This document shows positions 21,412-32,416 of a DNA stretch of 64,000 nucleotides, piece after piece; the first letter of the stretch is position 1, and every line of letters begins with the position of its first letter. The DNA is from Daedaleopsis sinensis. Lineage: Eukaryota; Basidiomycota; Agaricomycetes; Polyporales; Polyporaceae. The notes beneath the pieces are model-generated. The model was not told the origin of the DNA. It was given only the letters and a program-made list of their open reading frames with translations, and did not search any database. The stretch covers positions 3,472,001 to 3,536,000 of the forward strand of contig CM066300.1 in NCBI GenBank assembly GCA_033807695.1. The letters run 5' to 3'. Made by a program: the position numbers and the translations under genes.

Positions 21412-24400
21412 TCAGCCTATCCCAGCCTGCGGGCCGATCGGTCTACCCACTAAAAACCCCAGGACATTTGGAGACGTCAGCGCTCGCTCGGTTGCAATAT
21501 CCTGCCATACCGCCTGTGCCAAGTCACGCCGTTGTTGTCTCCTATCTCGTCTCGCTGCAGCCAGAGTTAAACCAGCATACTTCTTCATCATTGCAACCCA
21601 TCGACGCCCGATCACTTGGGTCCCCTGGGTTCTCCACCTCTCATCGCCCATCCTAATGACCCGCTCACAGCGTAGGGTCCAGATAAGGTGCGCCGATAGT
21701 GGGATGACCGTGCGGTAAAATTCATCCGCTACTGGCGTACGAGCACCTACCCGGTGCTGTAGTGTTGCAGCCGGGCCCCCCAGTATTGTGCCTAGGTTGA
21801 CGGGGTACTCAACCAATCCTTTAGCAGAAGCGACATTCCCAACCATGAGCCAGACTTCCCGTCGGCCCGGGGCGTCACAGTCCATCATGATGTGTTCCAG
21901 TGATTCCTCAACACTGCACCAATGGCACTCTGCGCGAAACTCCATGGTCGGGACGTTACGCCAGAAGTTGCCAATTCGGAGGGAGTCATGTAGGGCCCTC
22001 CACCAGAAGTCTCGAACATTCTTCGGCATCGCCCTGCTACGGATCGCCTCCCACAGAGATCTGTCGCTGACCACCGCTCCGAGGCCAGCCACCATGGCAT
22101 CTCTGACCCTATCCAGCACCAGCTCTGTGGTTCTCCTCCTCGGTAGCCGACCTTCAATTCGCTGTCGCAGGGCCCTGTAAGCTAGCCTTTGGGTTACCGT
22201 TGCTACATTCAAGCTACATCTAACAAAGGAGGAGTCCGCATTCGGCAGGGCCTGCCCTACCGGGGAATCCGCACCCTTCGCGGCCAGTAGGTCAGCCTCC
22301 TCATTGCCTACTATGCCACTGTGGCCCTTAACCCAGCGGAAGCTAGTCGGCGCCGATCTCGCTCGCAACCGAGCGGTAAGGTCCTGTAGGTGCGTCGCGT
22401 TCTTAACTCCCAGCCAGGCTTTGTCTTCCCACTCACGCAACCTTTCGGTCATGCCGTCCACTACATATCTGGAGTCCGTGCCGATATGTAGCGTCGTGAA
22501 CGGCGGGACCCTTGCCACCAACCTCGCAACGGCATGTACTTCAGCAACCTGGTTAGTCTGATCACTCCCCGGAACCCGGACTCCTTCATTCAGGGGGTGG
22601 TTCGGCGCTGCCCAGATGCCTGCGCCCGCTCGCTGCCTAATTGTTCCAACTTCAACTGCAGAGCCGTCTGTGTGCACCTCTAGTTCAGGTCCCGGTACCG
22701 CATACCTCCGTAGGGGGCGTCGCACTGGTTTCAGCCTGCCCCTCCCTGCGGTGTCCCCCATCATTCTGAAAATGCCTGCCCCTTTGGCAGACTCTGCTAC
22801 CGACGGGTCAAAGAGGATTCTTCCTCCAGTTTGTCGGGCGATTGCGTTTTCACCGACCCTCCGTCTAGTCAGGGTGAGTCCGTCTTTCACACGGCTGGTC
22901 TCAGGACGCCAGACGGGTATGAGACGGTCCAGGGTGCGTCTGGCCGACAGCGCACAGCCATGGGGATTGAGACAACCTGCTAGACGATCACGGACACAGT
23001 CATGGCAAGTACAGCTCACGTCAGATCGATGTCCAACTCCTACTCGGGTTAACTGACCAGACAATCGCTTAGTCACACTCATGGCATCCAGGACCGTGCT
23101 AACACCGTGGTGGCGCCGCAAACAGACCGCAGTCTTAGAGTTGTGCACTATCCTCCCTTCTCCTAGTCCGATATGGTACCATATGGGCAAACTCTCTTTG
23201 ATCGACTCAGCTGGGTTCAGTACCTCTGTCCGCACTTCTAGGGTAGTCGCTGCATGTATCATCCGTTTCAGGTCATAGGGCAGTCCTTTGGAAGCATGCT
23301 CGCTCACTTTCCAACTCTGTAGGAAGCAATTTACGCGCACCGCCGCGTCAATATTATCCTGCCGGGAGACGATCGCTTTCGCCAGTAAGACGTCCGCCAG
23401 GAGCGCCCACCTCGGACGGGCAGGCGTGCAATCCAGGTACGCGCGTAGCCACGTCGCCTCCACCGCGACATTTCTAGTTCGGATGTCCAACAGACCCAAA
23501 CCTCCGCTGTCAATTGGGCAGTACAGGACTTCTTTCGATACCATCGGGTGTCGATCACCTCTCCATACAAAGTCCAACACCGTGCGTTCCAACCGTTCTG
23601 CAACTTCAGTGGGCATACCCTGCGCTCGGGTGAGGAACTGAGTTCTTCCTGCTACCTCCATACTGACTATAAGTCGCCGGCCCCCCATCGTCGGGTGCCT
23701 GCTTTCCCAATAGCGTAGTCGCTCAGTGATCTTATCCATAATCTGGCTCCAGGCTTCTCCTTCATCGACACGGTTCCCAATCTTCGCCCCCAGGCTCCGA
23801 ATCGAATCCCCATCAGGCACAAGTACTGCATTTGCTGGCATCGTGGAGGCGATTAGACAGTTACTCACCCTGGATACCATGTTTGCCCTAAAGGTCACGG
23901 AGCCAAGAGGAACATGCATCGTCTTGGACTCATTGAATTTAGCTCGCGAGGCCCTGCACCACTTATCGAGAATCTCAGTGAGTATTCGGTAGTCGTCATG
24001 TTCGGAGACGTAAACCGTGGTGTCATCGGCGAACAATTGTACAAGCAAACGCTCAGAGTCACCAGGGACCTGGAAGCCCTTTAGTGACGACTTGCGCAGC
24101 AGTATCGCCAGTGGCTCGATTGCCAAGTCAAACAAGATGCATGACATGGGATCGCCCTGTCGCACGCCCCGAGTGATGCGGAAGAAATTACTCCGTACCC
24201 CGTTGACCATCACACAGCTCACAGCGCATCCATACAAAGCTTGTATCGTCTGGATCAGGGATTCCGGGAAGTTCATCTTTCTCAGCACTCGGAATAGGTA
24301 TTCATGATCTACCTTGTCGTAGGCTTTCTCCTGATCCAAGGCTACGATTAGTCCATTTAACTCTTCCGCCTCAGCATAGGCAGTGATGAGTCTGGAGATG

Positions 24401-26535
24401 CGGATCTGGTCAAAAATTCTCCGCCCTTGTATAAACCCTGCCTGGTCCTTGTGCACGAGCGTTCCTACCACGTTCGCCAGTTTGGCAGCAAGCGCCCTCG
24501 TCATGACTTTATAGTCAGCGTTTAGGATGGTGATCGGTCGGTAATTTGACATCTCCCTACGATCTCCCTTCTTGTGTATTGGGCAGATCCATCCCTCAGC
24601 AAAGCTCTCTACTGCGACTCCGTGCTCCTCAATGTCATTAAAGGTCGCCCGCAGCATCCTCACAATGTCCACGCTCTCATGCTCGCCTCCTCTTCGTAGA
24701 TCCTTGTCGTGCCACGTCATCATTAGCTTCCAGACCTCCGCCGGTATACCGTCCAAACCCGCTGCCTTGCCAGCAGCAGACTCTCGCAACGCAGTCTCGA
24801 CGTCGTGTCTGGAGAGCCTCCTGGCTAATACACCTTTATCTCGCGTGTCCAGTGCCACCTCAACCGGCTGAGTGACACTTTCCAGGTCGGACTGGAACGC
24901 CGTCGCCGACTTCGCAGGATCATCTTGCATGCCATCATAGTACGCAGCACTCACCCGCGCCATTTCATCCGCATTGCTCGTGTGAGTCCTACCATTGTCA
25001 GTCCGTCCAGTGGCAAGCTCACGGATGATAGTGCTCCGCCTCGTCGGGGCCGCCAGTCTCGTCCACTTCCTCGACATCGTTTCGCCATGGACATGTGCAT
25101 TGACAGCCACTGTGCTTCGCGCTACCGCGAAACACTTGGCTTCTAGGTTGGCAATCTTCTCTTGAAGGATTCCAGCCTCTCGAACCTGGGTCTCCAGTCC
25201 TTCATTGTTAACAGGGGTCCGTTTTAGTATCGCCGCCAGGTCCGATTTCAGCGCTGCAATCCTCCTTCGCACCTGTGGGATCTTTACTTTGGACCGCGCT
25301 CTCGCTGCCGCTAGAATACGCAGCTTCAAGTCACGCCACACAATCTGGGGGTTATTTTCCTCCGTTCTTTCGCCTATATTCTCAAGTCGTGACATTGCTT
25401 CCTTCCCTAATGTTCGCAGGGATTTACCAAAAACCTCGTCAGTCAGCAGTGCGGCAGGCATCGTCCAACGGCCTGGGCCCGTTCGCGGTTCGTCGTAGTT
25501 CGCCAGGGACAGGGACACCAGTTGGTGGTCCGTCGCAAAACCCGGAGGAGATACCTCCCAATCTGCCGCCACCTCAGCCAACCCAGGGGCCAGGTATACA
25601 CGATCAATCCTGGATTGGCTACCCGTCGCACGCTGCATGTACGTGAAGCAGCGTATAGTGTCGTCGTATTCGCGCAGACCATCAACAAGACCAAATTCAC
25701 TGATACAACCACGCAGCTCCGTCACTGGGCCAAGCGCATCAGCGTGCGGCGGTAGTCGATCAAGACTGTTTTCAACTACATTGAAGTCTCCTAGGACCAC
25801 ATCCGGTTTCTTCCCGAGGATCCGCTGCGTGTCCAGTCGCAGGGCCTTCCAGAACTCCTCGTTGTCTCTCTCAGCATTCGGAGCATATACAGTGACCAAG
25901 AGCAAGGACCTGCCCACTGACCACGGAAAGTGCAGCGCCAGCGCTCGCCCCGCAATAATCTCGGTGAGCGTCAGTCCTTCAACATTAACCAGCCGCAAGT
26001 TCACTACAAATGCAACGCCTCTAGCCGCGGCCGGTCGCTCCGGGTCTTGTGACGCATAGACTCGCATGGAGTGGCCGAACAGATCGTTCAGTCGGGTTAG
26101 GCGGTCATCAGTGATGTGTGTCTCCTGCAGTGCCAGTACCGAGATACGGCGCTCACGGATGAGTTGGTTAATACACATCCATTTCTCGTCAGCAGTCGCG
26201 AACGACGCGCCACCAAACCCCCTCATGTTGAGCGTGGCGATTTGGAGTCGCGAGCTCCTAATTTTCGTCCTCTCCCTCCGTCGGGCGGCCCGCAACCGGG
26301 GGTCGTTGCGGGTCGTACCCGAGCTTGTGTCACCCAGGTCGTGTTCTGATAGACCACGACCCGCCGTACCTCCTAAACCGTGGCTAGTTTCATCGCCAGA
26401 TGGACCGGCACGGAGGCCCGAGTCGACTCCACTAGCCATGGTGCGCCTATTGCCAGTACCAGAGTTGCCGTCAGGAGTATTTGTGTTGCAAGTATTGTTA
26501 TTCGCAGTTGCATACGTCGATACGCTTACAACCAT
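21412..26535 (-). CDS. LINE ORF2: endonuclease, reverse transcriptase, RNase H
   Basis: One unbroken frame of about 1,707 residues. After a low-complexity start, an AP-endonuclease domain begins near residue 100 (IATLNMRGFGG, ALQETHI, VLGDFNVVENSLDR, TDHQLVSLSL), with the catalytic Glu, Asp, Asn and His in place. The reverse transcriptase spans roughly residues 620-900 (GWICPIHKKGDRREMSNYRP, QAGFIQGRRIFDQIRIS, ALDQEKAYDKVDHEYL, VRQGDPMSCILFDLAIEPLA, QLFADDTTVYVSE). RNase H follows near residue 1330 (VHTDGSA, AEVHAVARL, IGTDSRYVVDGM, GNEEADLLAAKGA), so all four acidic residues remain. A cysteine/histidine motif (CHWCSVEESLEHIMMDC) lies near the end. The first ATG in frame is at 26535; a longer frame upstream has no ATG. 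Confidence 0.95.
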   Translation of the reverse strand: MVVSVSTYATANNNTCNTNTPDGNSGTGNRRTMASGVDSGLRAGPSGDETSHGLGGTAGRGLSEHDLGDTSSGTTRNDPRLRAARRRERTKIRSSRLQIATLNMRGFGGASFATADEKWMCINQLIRERRISVLALQETHITDDRLTRLNDLFGHSMRVYASQDPERPAAARGVAFVVNLRLVNVEGLTLTEIIAGRALALHFPWSVGRSLLLVTVYAPNAERDNEEFWKALRLDTQRILGKKPDVVLGDFNVVENSLDRLPPHADALGPVTELRGCISEFGLVDGLREYDDTIRCFTYMQRATGSQSRIDRVYLAPGLAEVAADWEVSPPGFATDHQLVSLSLANYDEPRTGPGRWTMPAALLTDEVFGKSLRTLGKEAMSRLENIGERTEENNPQIVWRDLKLRILAAARARSKVKIPQVRRRIAALKSDLAAILKRTPVNNEGLETQVREAGILQEKIANLEAKCFAVARSTVAVNAHVHGETMSRKWTRLAAPTRRSTIIRELATGRTDNGRTHTSNADEMARVSAAYYDGMQDDPAKSATAFQSDLESVTQPVEVALDTRDKGVLARRLSRHDVETALRESAAGKAAGLDGIPAEVWKLMMTWHDKDLRRGGEHESVDIVRMLRATFNDIEEHGVAVESFAEGWICPIHKKGDRREMSNYRPITILNADYKVMTRALAAKLANVVGTLVHKDQAGFIQGRRIFDQIRISRLITAYAEAEELNGLIVALDQEKAYDKVDHEYLFRVLRKMNFPESLIQTIQALYGCAVSCVMVNGVRSNFFRITRGVRQGDPMSCILFDLAIEPLAILLRKSSLKGFQVPGDSERLLVQLFADDTTVYVSEHDDYRILTEILDKWCRASRAKFNESKTMHVPLGSVTFRANMVSRVSNCLIASTMPANAVLVPDGDSIRSLGAKIGNRVDEGEAWSQIMDKITERLRYWESRHPTMGGRRLIVSMEVAGRTQFLTRAQGMPTEVAERLERTVLDFVWRGDRHPMVSKEVLYCPIDSGGLGLLDIRTRNVAVEATWLRAYLDCTPARPRWALLADVLLAKAIVSRQDNIDAAVRVNCFLQSWKVSEHASKGLPYDLKRMIHAATTLEVRTEVLNPAESIKESLPIWYHIGLGEGRIVHNSKTAVCLRRHHGVSTVLDAMSVTKRLSGQLTRVGVGHRSDVSCTCHDCVRDRLAGCLNPHGCALSARRTLDRLIPVWRPETSRVKDGLTLTRRRVGENAIARQTGGRILFDPSVAESAKGAGIFRMMGDTAGRGRLKPVRRPLRRYAVPGPELEVHTDGSAVEVGTIRQRAGAGIWAAPNHPLNEGVRVPGSDQTNQVAEVHAVARLVARVPPFTTLHIGTDSRYVVDGMTERLREWEDKAWLGVKNATHLQDLTARLRARSAPTSFRWVKGHSGIVGNEEADLLAAKGADSPVGQALPNADSSFVRCSLNVATVTQRLAYRALRQRIEGRLPRRRTTELVLDRVRDAMVAGLGAVVSDRSLWEAIRSRAMPKNVRDFWWRALHDSLRIGNFWRNVPTMEFRAECHWCSVEESLEHIMMDCDAPGRREVWLMVGNVASAKGLVEYPVNLGTILGGPAATLQHRVGARTPVADEFYRTVIPLSAHLIWTLRCERVIRMGDERWRTQGTQVIGRRWVAMMKKYAGLTLAAARRDRRQQRRDLAQAVWQDIATERALTSPNVLGFLVGRPIGPQAGIG

Positions 26536-26819
26536 AGGCGTATCCAAGTCATGGAAACCCCCTTGACTAGGTTGGCGTGAAGCACAGTCACCCAGGCGCA
26601 GCCACCGCCCTGGGTTCGTACTTCTTTGTTTGTCGGCTCCGCCGTTCCCTGAATAGGGAGAGCCGGGCTTGCGTACTTTCCTGCACTGAATACCAGCCAG
26701 TATATTGGGTATGCAAGTCGTTCACAAACTCGCAGGTGGGCTGCACACCTGCTCCAGACACATAACAAGAAAGTGGGTCAACAGGATTGGAGCACTCTAG
26801 TCAGGAGTCTCATGTCGTT
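26536..26819 (-). other. Spacer between LINE ORF1 and ORF2
   Basis: About 285 nt separate the ORF1 stop at 26820 from the ORF2 ATG. ORF2 must therefore be reached by reinitiation or internal entry rather than by overlap. No gene is seen. Confidence 0.5.
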
Positions 26820-29197
26820 CTACATTGCACGGCCTCTGCCCATACCCCGACTCATTGCTCTCCCTCTACCGTGACCCTGCCCACGCATGCTAATTCCTCC
26901 TCTCGGCAGTCCGCGAGCACGAGGCGTCTCGGGGATCGGGTCGGTTTGCCACGGTTGCGCGCGCCAACCGTCAGCTGGGCGCCGCTCCACCGGCGCCCTA
27001 GCCGCGTCACCGTCTCCTGCAGCCACCGCGTCCAATGCATAGCTCGACGCTCCCGCCTTCGGGCCCCGCCAGCCTGCAACCCTCGGGAAAGGGCAAAGAT
27101 GGGCCGGGTGGTCAGCACCACGACAGCCAAAACAGAGGGCCACCGGTCTCGGACTCGCCATCGCCGTTCGGTACACTCCGTATCGCCGCGCCCGCAGCTC
27201 TGCGACCCACTCCCGCCAGGCTGGGACGTCCGCAGTCGGGGAGTCCATGAAGAAGTTCGCGACGATATTGCCGTTGTCAAGCGTCTGGACGGTCACAGCA
27301 AGTGACGCAAGGGTGCGTCTTGCAGCGTCCACGGCCGGCTGGCCTGGGCCGACGTCTCTCGCGGTCAGCGCCACCAGTCGTTCCCACATGGCCCGCTCTT
27401 CGAAGGTAGAGGAGATCGACGCTCGTATCTGGTCAGCGTTGTCGTCCAGGAATCCCTCCAGTGATGTTATCCAGGTCGGTAGGTGGAAGCTGCGCGGGTA
27501 GGCGAAGAAGGATATGGATGGAGTCGACCAGACTCTCCCGGCTACGAGGAGGGCTACTGCGGCAGGTGGCAGGCTGCGTATTGCCCACGCGACGGGCGCA
27601 CGGCGGCTCGCCACGTTGACGTTCGGAGCCGACTCAGGGGGGACCAGCTGGAACCCACTCGCTCCAGTGATTTGTGTAATCGACGCCTTGAGCGCCTCCG
27701 CCGTGAGTCGATTAGTTCGTATGTTCGTGGAGTGCCTTCCGTTGAACGGCTCGATGATGGCGACAGTGGCATGATCGTCTCCCCAGACCGACTCAATCCA
27801 TGGGGACGACATCCCACTGATGATAGATTCCGGGTCATCGCGGTGGACTACAGGCCAGCCGCCAGCCGGAGAAGGCGTTGGGGCGCCCTGTGCCGCAGCA
27901 GCGACAGCCACAGTCGACGGTCGTTGGTACCCCACGTTGACCGCCTGAGACTGGTGCGGGTCCGGGAGACAGTCGTGGCGAGTATAGCCAGACGGGCGCG
28001 GGGTGCTAGTGGCGAGCGGTCCCGACAGACTCATCGCGTCGGGCAGGCTCGACAGATGACGAATATCAGCAGCTGGTCGCGAGCTACCAGCAACCGGCAT
28101 AGGGTTCGCAGGAGGGGGAGGGCCGTGAGGGAGCCAGACAGGGGGGGGCATGGCGGTGCAGTCGTCGGGTCGCACTCCAGCACTGCATCCGTCATCCGGT
28201 GAGTTCGCACACATATCGAGCATTTGCAGTAGTGATCACCGTTCTCACCAGACTGTTGAGTGCTCGCACATCGCCCCTTCCCTTTCCCAGCACCTGGTGG
28301 GTCTATGTCCATCGGCGTCGGGCCATCGTCAGCACCAGCGAAGAAGCCAGCCAGTCCAAGGGCGCTTCTCAGTTGCCGAGAGGACTGCACCTCTCCGGGC
28401 TCAAGGTCCATTTCGGGGGGGGATCCAGTGCCACGCGTGGTGTCACCGAATCCGCCAAGGTGCGGAAAGGGGAAACCCGGAAAAACCGGGTCCCGAGGGG
28501 CTGGGGTAGGAGACAGGACTTCGTCATCTTCCGGCACGACGTCAGCTGCTAGCGCTCCCGTCGAGGCGAGCCACGGGTTCGTCTGGTTAACCACCGGCGC
28601 CGTCACCATACCCCCTGGTTCTGGGGACAGCACTCGGAGCCTTGACGCCTCTCGTGTCCGCCCCGGGTCCGGGGTGCCTGGCCACGGTCGTTTGGCACGC
28701 ACCGTGGTCGGCGTGGAAGGCACTGTTGCACGGAAGGAGAACGTAGGATGTGGTACACGTTCAGACTCGCCTTCAGCAGCGATCACACCTTGGGTAGGCA
28801 GCGGTGGCGAAGGATTGGCTGTGACAGACGCCTCATTTTCGATGCTGGAGACAATGTCCGCGAGGGTAGTTCGACGGCTCAACGGGCGATCGCCAGTACC
28901 CATCCTCGGGATTGCGTTCGCGCTCTCGGACCCAAGGAGCAGGGGTCCGCTGACCGGGGTGTTTTCGTCCACGAGGCCCTGCGACTGAGCGAGTAGGGTG
29001 TGAGGGCTCGCGGACGTCTCGCGGCGCCCAGACACATCGTCAAGAGCGGTGAGCGGTGACGCAGGTTCAGAGTCAGGCGGGGTGCCCGGGACAAGGACAG
29101 TGAAGTTCCTGGTAGGCGCAGCGAAGTCAGGCCATGATTCGGGCGTGGCGAGCACAAACGGGTCCCCAGGCCCACTCGCAGAAGCGGCTGCATGCAT
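26820..29197 (-). pseudogene. LINE ORF1 (gag-like, CCHC knuckle) with one frame change at a C8 run
   Basis: Two overlapping frames make up ORF1. The first runs from ATG 29197 to 28031 (388 residues, Pro/Ser/Thr-rich, with a Cys-rich CKCSIC...LEC cluster near its end). The second is open from 28223 to 26820 (467 residues). It holds a CCHC knuckle (CFGCRGADHPAHLC) near its C-terminus and an Arg/Gly-rich tail. The natural switch point is the run of eight C (minus strand) at 28148-28141. One base gained or lost there would join the Cys cluster to the Pro-rich start of the second part. ORF1 proteins of LINEs bind the element RNA. This may be a decay mutation, a sequencing slip or programmed frameshifting. 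Confidence 0.75.
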
Positions 29198-29209
29198 GGC
29201 ACCATCTCA

Positions 29210-29380
29210 TTAGCACCATACCATCCTCGAAAGGACTAACATACCTCCACCAGCAGCTAGACCTAGTTCATGGCCTGGGCGGATGGTGACAACCTCGCCC
29301 CCTTGGGTCGGGGAATGCTGCCGGGCACGGCGACCCTCAGCTCCTTTCTTGCGTGAGCGTCCTTTAGGGGGGCGGGGCAT
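29210..29380 (-). other. Basic reading frame upstream of LINE ORF1
   Basis: An ATG at 29380 opens MPRPPKGRSRKKGAEGRRAR, then continues to GLAAGGG. It is in the same frame as ORF1 and separated from it by two stops. A 39-nt segment with a GTATGT start, a GCTAATGA-like branch site and an AG end would remove both stops and fuse it to ORF1. At 39 nt it would be unusually short for an intron. It could instead be a separate upstream frame. Confidence 0.4.
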
Positions 29381-29561
29381 GGTGAGAGAGGGAGCAGGGG
29401 TACTGCGGGCTATCATCACTCCACGTCCACTTTTATGCCGTGGTCGTCTACGGCAAACATCAACAGGGTCTGCAGGCCAGACATCCATGGAGCAGCGCAT
29501 CGTACGCGCGCTAGGAGTACAGTATTAGTTTCTCTCACAAGATTCACATCCGTCGGGAGCC

Positions 29562-31015
29562 ATGTCGTCGGAGTCCGACAGTCTCCCCCACAGGACAGCT
29601 CATTTCCGGTCGTTCGCAGAAGTTCGGAGAGCGCATGCTGCTGTTCGCACTAAACCCGCCTTCGAGAGAGCGGTGGAGGTGAGTACAACACCCGCCTCCT
29701 TCCGAGGGGGACTTCTCATCATCGGGACCTCAATTTGCACTGACTAGTGCACCCGCGCCGTTCAACAGCCACTCTTCGCATGCGCCCCCTCACCACACAG
29801 ACCATCATCCGGGATCCGAGGGTAATTAACATCATGACATTGCCTTCCGACACCTCGAGCACGCCTATATCAGTCGACAACCGGCAGGGCCGGACTTGTA
29901 CTTCTTCTAGGGCACCACTGCCGGGCCGGATAGGGTAGTCATAGGGCCCTACCGTCATCGCCGCAGAGACATAGTGAATCCTAATCGCAGGAGACGTTGC
30001 TTAGGGTATTTATTGGACACTCTCAAGAGGAGGCCCGGCAGCAACACTCTCGTCAATCTCCTGCAGTTTGCCCAGAGGATGGACTCCTCCATCGCCCAGG
30101 GGGCCGAAGGTAATCTCGAGGCCGCACACTCCCCGTCATACGATGAGAACGCTCAGGAGTTGGGCGAGTTTGTGCCAGACGACCTCGCACTCCTGCCTGG
30201 CTATTGCTTTAGGTCAGTAGGGCCCGACTTCTTCCAGTCCATACTGACCAGCTCTTGCAGCGACTACTCTTTGCCAGACCTCAGCGTTTGCACATTCTAT
30301 ACCGAGGCCTTTGTCGAGTGAGTGCTCAGTACTACTCCCTGAGGCGGGGCTGACTTCCTTCAGGCGCCTCAGACGTTTTATGGCCATGTACAGCGCCGGG
30401 GGTCCCCTCTTCGCTCTGACGAGGGCACCACCGACCGGTCACTGGGTCCGGCTGAACGACACGTATCGCGTACTCGCTCTCCGGAGCCGCCACATCTACT
30501 TTTGGGCCACAGCCTTCGTCAACGTCGTCTCTCTGAATGATAGCGAGGACAACAAGGAGCCGCTCACTCGCCTCGTCCTGAAGTTCTTCGGTCGCGACCA
30601 GGCTACTACCCTCGCCGAGCTCATGAGTCCGTACTTCCCAAAGACCGACTGGCGATCGGCATTCATTGTGCGCAGTGTCGCTGGGTTCGAGAACGTGAGT
30701 GTCACAGAGATTGCCAGGCATCCGCTGACAGTTAGGGTGCAGGTCGCTGATAACATCTATGACGCTCGCACCCACTTTCTCTTTGGGGATCGTCTCCCCC
30801 AGTTAACTACGGCCGATATCCGTCCAGGAGATATTGTTGTCTCAGAGTTCATGATCGTCGAGAGGGTCGTGGACGGGCAGACCATTCGTGAGTTACACGC
30901 AACACGTTTGTACCTTCTGTGGACCCAGCCACGCACCTCCCGCCGCTACAACATTCCAGTTACGAAACTCGGGCCTGGGCCCGATACGGCCTCCGTCACT
31001 TCCTATCCGAAGTAG
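29562..31015 (+). CDS. Unknown multi-exon gene A in the island
   Basis: Five exons (29562-29682, 29748-29821, 29911-30212, 30261-30317, 30364-31015) give a frame-consistent 1,206 nt, or 401 residues. Exons 1-3 carry Arg-rich segments (for example RRSTATLRMRPL, NPNRRRRCLGYLLDTLKRRP). The last exon is a folded-looking domain (GHWVRLNDTYRVLALRSRHI, DDRLPQL-like region, ADIRPGDIVVSEFMIVERV, LHATRLYLLW) that could be OB-like, but that is only an impression. I do not recognise a family. The gene runs opposite to the LINE, starts about 180 nt from the LINE upstream frame and has intact splice sites. It is therefore not a retrotransposed copy in its own sense. The first donor (GTACAA) is weaker than the rest. 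Confidence 0.6.
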
Positions 31016-31542
31016 GGTGTTCGCATCCATATGTATAGTACATCAAGGTCGTGCCGATACCTCGTCCCGAGGCCGAACCCATCTTTGTTCTGATAGTTAG
31101 TTCCAGAATTCAACCAGATGCGTGTATTTGTCTCCAGTTCCAGGGAAAGCTGCACGCTTCCCAGATCGAAATTTCAACACACGTTTCGAGTACACGTTCC
31201 AGGATCGGTCCTATTCATCTCGTTCAGCCCCTCAAGCACTCACATGTTCATAGTTCTCGAGCTCCAGTTCGCTCGGCTCCTTGCGAACTCACACGTCGTT
31301 AGGCCTCGGGTTCTCATTCAGGCAACGGCTCGTGCCGTGCAGTCGCCGACCCCACATTGTAAGCACTCAATACGACGTCGTCAGGCACGATTCTCAGGGA
31401 GTCGGGGCATGAGCTCGACAATTTCGAGGTCGGGCGCATTAGTCGTAAGCGGCATATCGACACATTCGCGCCAAGGTGTCCGTGTCAACTCAGGGATTCG
31501 GACCTGTTGCAATCAAACTGTTTGCTTTTCAAGCCTTCCCCA

Positions 31543-32416
31543 ATGTACTCCTCTACTGAAAGGTTCAGGTGAGTCAGCCAACGTGCGCAGATACTCTCAT
31601 TATCTGAGCACATTCAGACCGGTACGAGGACAAGGACTTCTTAGCGGAGTCAAGGTGGTTGCCCGCTCGATCGACTACTCTTCCATTCTAACGTCGGGCC
31701 CGGTCGAGCATGCGAGGCCGCTCAAACCACCCGGTCCGTTCGTTACCCTCGGAATCGAAGACAACGGTACACCGCAGTAGGTGCACGGTCTGCTTCTCAC
31801 CAAGACTGGCCAGGTCATTTCCGCCCTATTCAGCACCACGAGGCCTAGGGTCAAGATTCCAGACCACCACGTTCCTTCGTCGTCCACGAGGGCGTCTCCT
31901 TCCGCAGGACCGGCACGAGTCCCAGCAGCGGAGCGCGGGGTTCACCGGGCCCCAGGAGGAGAACCGTCCATTGATCGGGCGCGCACGGCCACAGAGACAG
32001 ACGCGCCCAGGGCGTCGGGCAGGAATCTTTCCTTTACCGTACAGCAGCACGCCCATCCCGGTCTCCGTCTAGTCTCTATAGCCTATCGCCCTCTGCCCGC
32101 ACTCATGCAGGGCCCCTGTATTCGTCAAGTTGGGATGCTCCAGAGTCATTATCTGCCAGCACGTCGTGCAGCAGACCCCATGGACCTTCGGTACTTCCCG
32201 CCCGGCCGTCGCGCATCCTGCAGCAGCCTACCACATTCTTCCTTACCTCGCCGCCTAGAATCCTTGAAGTATAGGGCGGCTTCTCTACCAGAATGGCAGC
32301 TCGACAAGGTATGTCATAACGGCAGCCGTCAATCCTGCCGGCCACATATCTCCTCGCTTTCAAAACTATTGCTCAACACATTTCCTCCACCGCGCTCCTC
32401 GCTCTCACTCGCTTGA
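31543..32416 (+). CDS. Unknown gene B in the island (3' end uncertain)
   Basis: ATG 31543 opens MYSSTERF. A 49-nt intron leads to exon 31618-31776 (RGQGLLSGVKVVARSIDYSS, then PPGPFVTLGIEDNG). A 57-nt intron, 31777-31833, removes an in-frame TAG and leads to exon 3 from 31834 (TTRPRVKIPDHHVPSSSTRA...). The frame stays open to 32416, though the last 70 residues look less protein-like and another intron may be missed. No known family was recognised. It lies in tandem after gene A with about 530 nt between. Confidence 0.4.

Larger units (their letters stand above)
18295..29380 (-). mobile_element. LINE-type non-LTR retrotransposon core (ORF1, ORF2 with RNase H), split by a nested transposon
   Basis: On the minus strand the order is ORF1 region, ORF2, 3' UTR and a poly(A) tail of about 12 at 18304-18293. 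The 3' UTR is interrupted by the Harbinger element: 21411-21357 continues into 18398-18305 once that element is removed. ORF2 has an AP-type endonuclease, reverse transcriptase and RNase H, the layout of Tad/I-like fungal LINEs. ORF2 is uninterrupted, while ORF1 needs a frame change. The 5' end cannot be fixed from sequence. The only candidate duplication partner lies much farther out, at 36082, leaving about 6.5 kb of unknown cargo between ORF1 and that edge. Confidence 0.85.
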
